A stretch of DNA of 64,000 nt. It comes from Noviherbaspirillum sp. Root189 (GTDB lineage: Bacteria; Pseudomonadota; Gammaproteobacteria; Burkholderiales; Burkholderiaceae_D). Under the pieces are notes generated by a model. The model was not told the origin of the DNA. It was given only the letters and a program-made list of their open reading frames with translations, and searched no databases. The DNA is taken from the NCBI RefSeq assembly GCF_001428545.1, contig NZ_LMHZ01000006.1, positions 62,001 through 126,000 on the forward strand, written 5' to 3'. Shown piece after piece: positions 63,020 to 64,000 of this stretch; within the stretch, counting starts at the first letter, position 1; each line of letters starts with the position of its first letter. The position numbers and the translations under genes are program-made.

Positions 63020-64000
63020 ATGCCGCAATACCGTTCCCGCACCACTACCCACGGCCGCAACATGGCCGGCGCGCGCGCGCTCTGGCGCGCTACCGGCATG
63101 AAGGATGGCGATTTTGACAAGCCGATCATCGCCGTAGTCAACTCCTTTACCCAGTTTGTTCCGGGGCATGTTCACCTGAAAGACCTCGGCCAGATGGTAG
63201 CCCGCGAGATCGAGGCCGCCGGCGGCGTCGCCAAGGAATTCAATACCATCGCCGTCGATGACGGTATCGCGATGGGACACGGCGGCATGCTGTATTCGCT
63301 GCCTTCGCGCGAACTGATCGCCGACTCAGTCGAATACATGGTCAACGCGCACTGCGCGGATGCCATGGTCTGTATTTCCAATTGCGACAAGATTACCCCT
63401 GGCATGTTGATGGCCGCGATGCGCCTCAATATTCCGGTGGTGTTCGTGTCCGGCGGTCCGATGGAAGCCGGCAAGGTCATCGAAGCGCTCCACGGCAAGC
63501 AGGAAGGCACCCAGAAGATCATCAAGGTCGACCTGATCGACGCCATGATCCAGGCGGGCGACCCGAAGGTGTCCGATGCCCAGGTCGCCAACATTGAGCG
63601 TTCCGCCTGCCCGACCTGCGGTTCGTGTTCCGGTATGTTTACCGCCAACTCCATGAACTGCCTCACCGAAGCCCTCGGTTTGTCCTTGCCGGGTAACGGC
63701 ACGATTGTGGCGACCCACGCGGATCGCAAACAACTGTTCTTGCGCGCCGGTCGGCTGGTGGTCGAACTGGCGAAGCGTTATTACGAACAGGACGATGCGT
63801 CGGCCCTGCCGCGCAATATCGCCACCAAGACCGCATTTGAAAATGCCATGGCGCTGGACGTATCGATGGGTGGTTCCACCAATACCGTGCTGCACTTGCT
63901 GGCAGCGGCGCAGGAAGCCGGCGTTGACTTCACGATGGCCGATATCGACCGGATTTCACGCAAGGTACCCTGCCTGTGCAAGGTCGCACCCGCCACGCAG
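63020..64000 (+). CDS. ilvD: Dihydroxy-acid dehydratase, 5' part (cut by window end)
   Basis: 327 codons of the isoleucine/valine pathway enzyme, beginning [26 protein letters not shown]. The Fe-S cysteines are visible in [14 protein letters not shown] and [33 protein letters not shown] upstream of the ATG gives a ribosome site. The 3' end is outside the window. Confidence 0.97.
   Translation, partial: MPQYRSRTTTHGRNMAGARALWRATGMKDGDFDKPIIAVVNSFTQFVPGHVHLKDLGQMVAREIEAAGGVAKEFNTIAVDDGIAMGHGGMLYSLPSRELIADSVEYMVNAHCADAMVCISNCDKITPGMLMAAMRLNIPVVFVSGGPMEAGKVIEALHGKQEGTQKIIKVDLIDAMIQAGDPKVSDAQVANIERSACPTCGSCSGMFTANSMNCLTEALGLSLPGNGTIVATHADRKQLFLRAGRLVVELAKRYYEQDDASALPRNIATKTAFENAMALDVSMGGSTNTVLHLLAAAQEAGVDFTMADIDRISRKVPCLCKVAPATQ

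Overview
The window looks like chromosomal DNA of a betaproteobacterium of the order Burkholderiales, most likely Oxalobacteraceae (near Herminiimonas, Janthinobacterium or Herbaspirillum). This is inferred from the protein sequences and from gene neighbourhoods such as trxA-rho, lgt-lysR-ilvD, thiL-pgpA-pncC-pyrF and zapA-6S RNA; no database search was run. Most of the DNA is densely packed core genome with many 4-bp start/stop overlaps. I saw no phage, insertion sequence or CRISPR array.

Layout. 0-4 kb: MoxR ATPase, a histone-deacetylase-family amidohydrolase, the RbgA/YlqF ribosome-assembly GTPase and an enoyl-CoA hydratase. 4-7 kb: a low-complexity secreted protein and groESL, with a perfect CIRCE operator lying just downstream of overlapping sigma-70 and sigma-32 promoter motifs. 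7-13 kb: a VOC protein, the peroxide pair ohrR-ohr with an OhrR-type operator, DacB, and a DUF898/M48 membrane-protease pair. 13-20 kb: a LemA/TPM/TPM operon, a drug/metabolite transporter, pyrF, pncC, pgpA and thiL. 19-24 kb: a three-gene electron chain (rubrerythrin, a rubredoxin of only 54 codons, rubredoxin reductase) and a malic enzyme with a phosphotransacetylase-like half.

24-30 kb: a 5'-nucleotidase, tRNA-Leu(CAA), a large APC/KimA-like permease, and then a looser region of small or unrecognised genes. That region includes a 104-bp palindromic element and a 46-residue pilin-like peptide. 29-39 kb: a complete RND efflux operon (pump, adaptor, outer-membrane lipoprotein), a MATE exporter coupled to an ArnT-like glycosyltransferase, and a cysteine-free L31. 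39.3-40.4 kb: a small island with a DUF2778/Tlde1-like peptidoglycan-targeting protein, translationally coupled to a two-helix membrane protein and followed by a second one. This is my best candidate for an undescribed toxin-immunity cassette.

40-49 kb: rho, trxA and an AddB/AddA-like recombination nuclease-helicase pair. 48.5-56 kb: a complete wspABCDEF chemosensory operon (receptor, two CheW, CheR-TPR, CheA-REC, CheB-REC) with no wspR diguanylate cyclase beside it. 56-64 kb: tRNA-Ala(CGC), a ZapB-like protein, zapA, 6S RNA with its own promoter and terminator, an EVE-domain protein, a TauE/SafE exporter, a lysR-lgt-enoyl-CoA hydratase-acyl-CoA synthetase run, and the 5' part of ilvD, cut by the window end.
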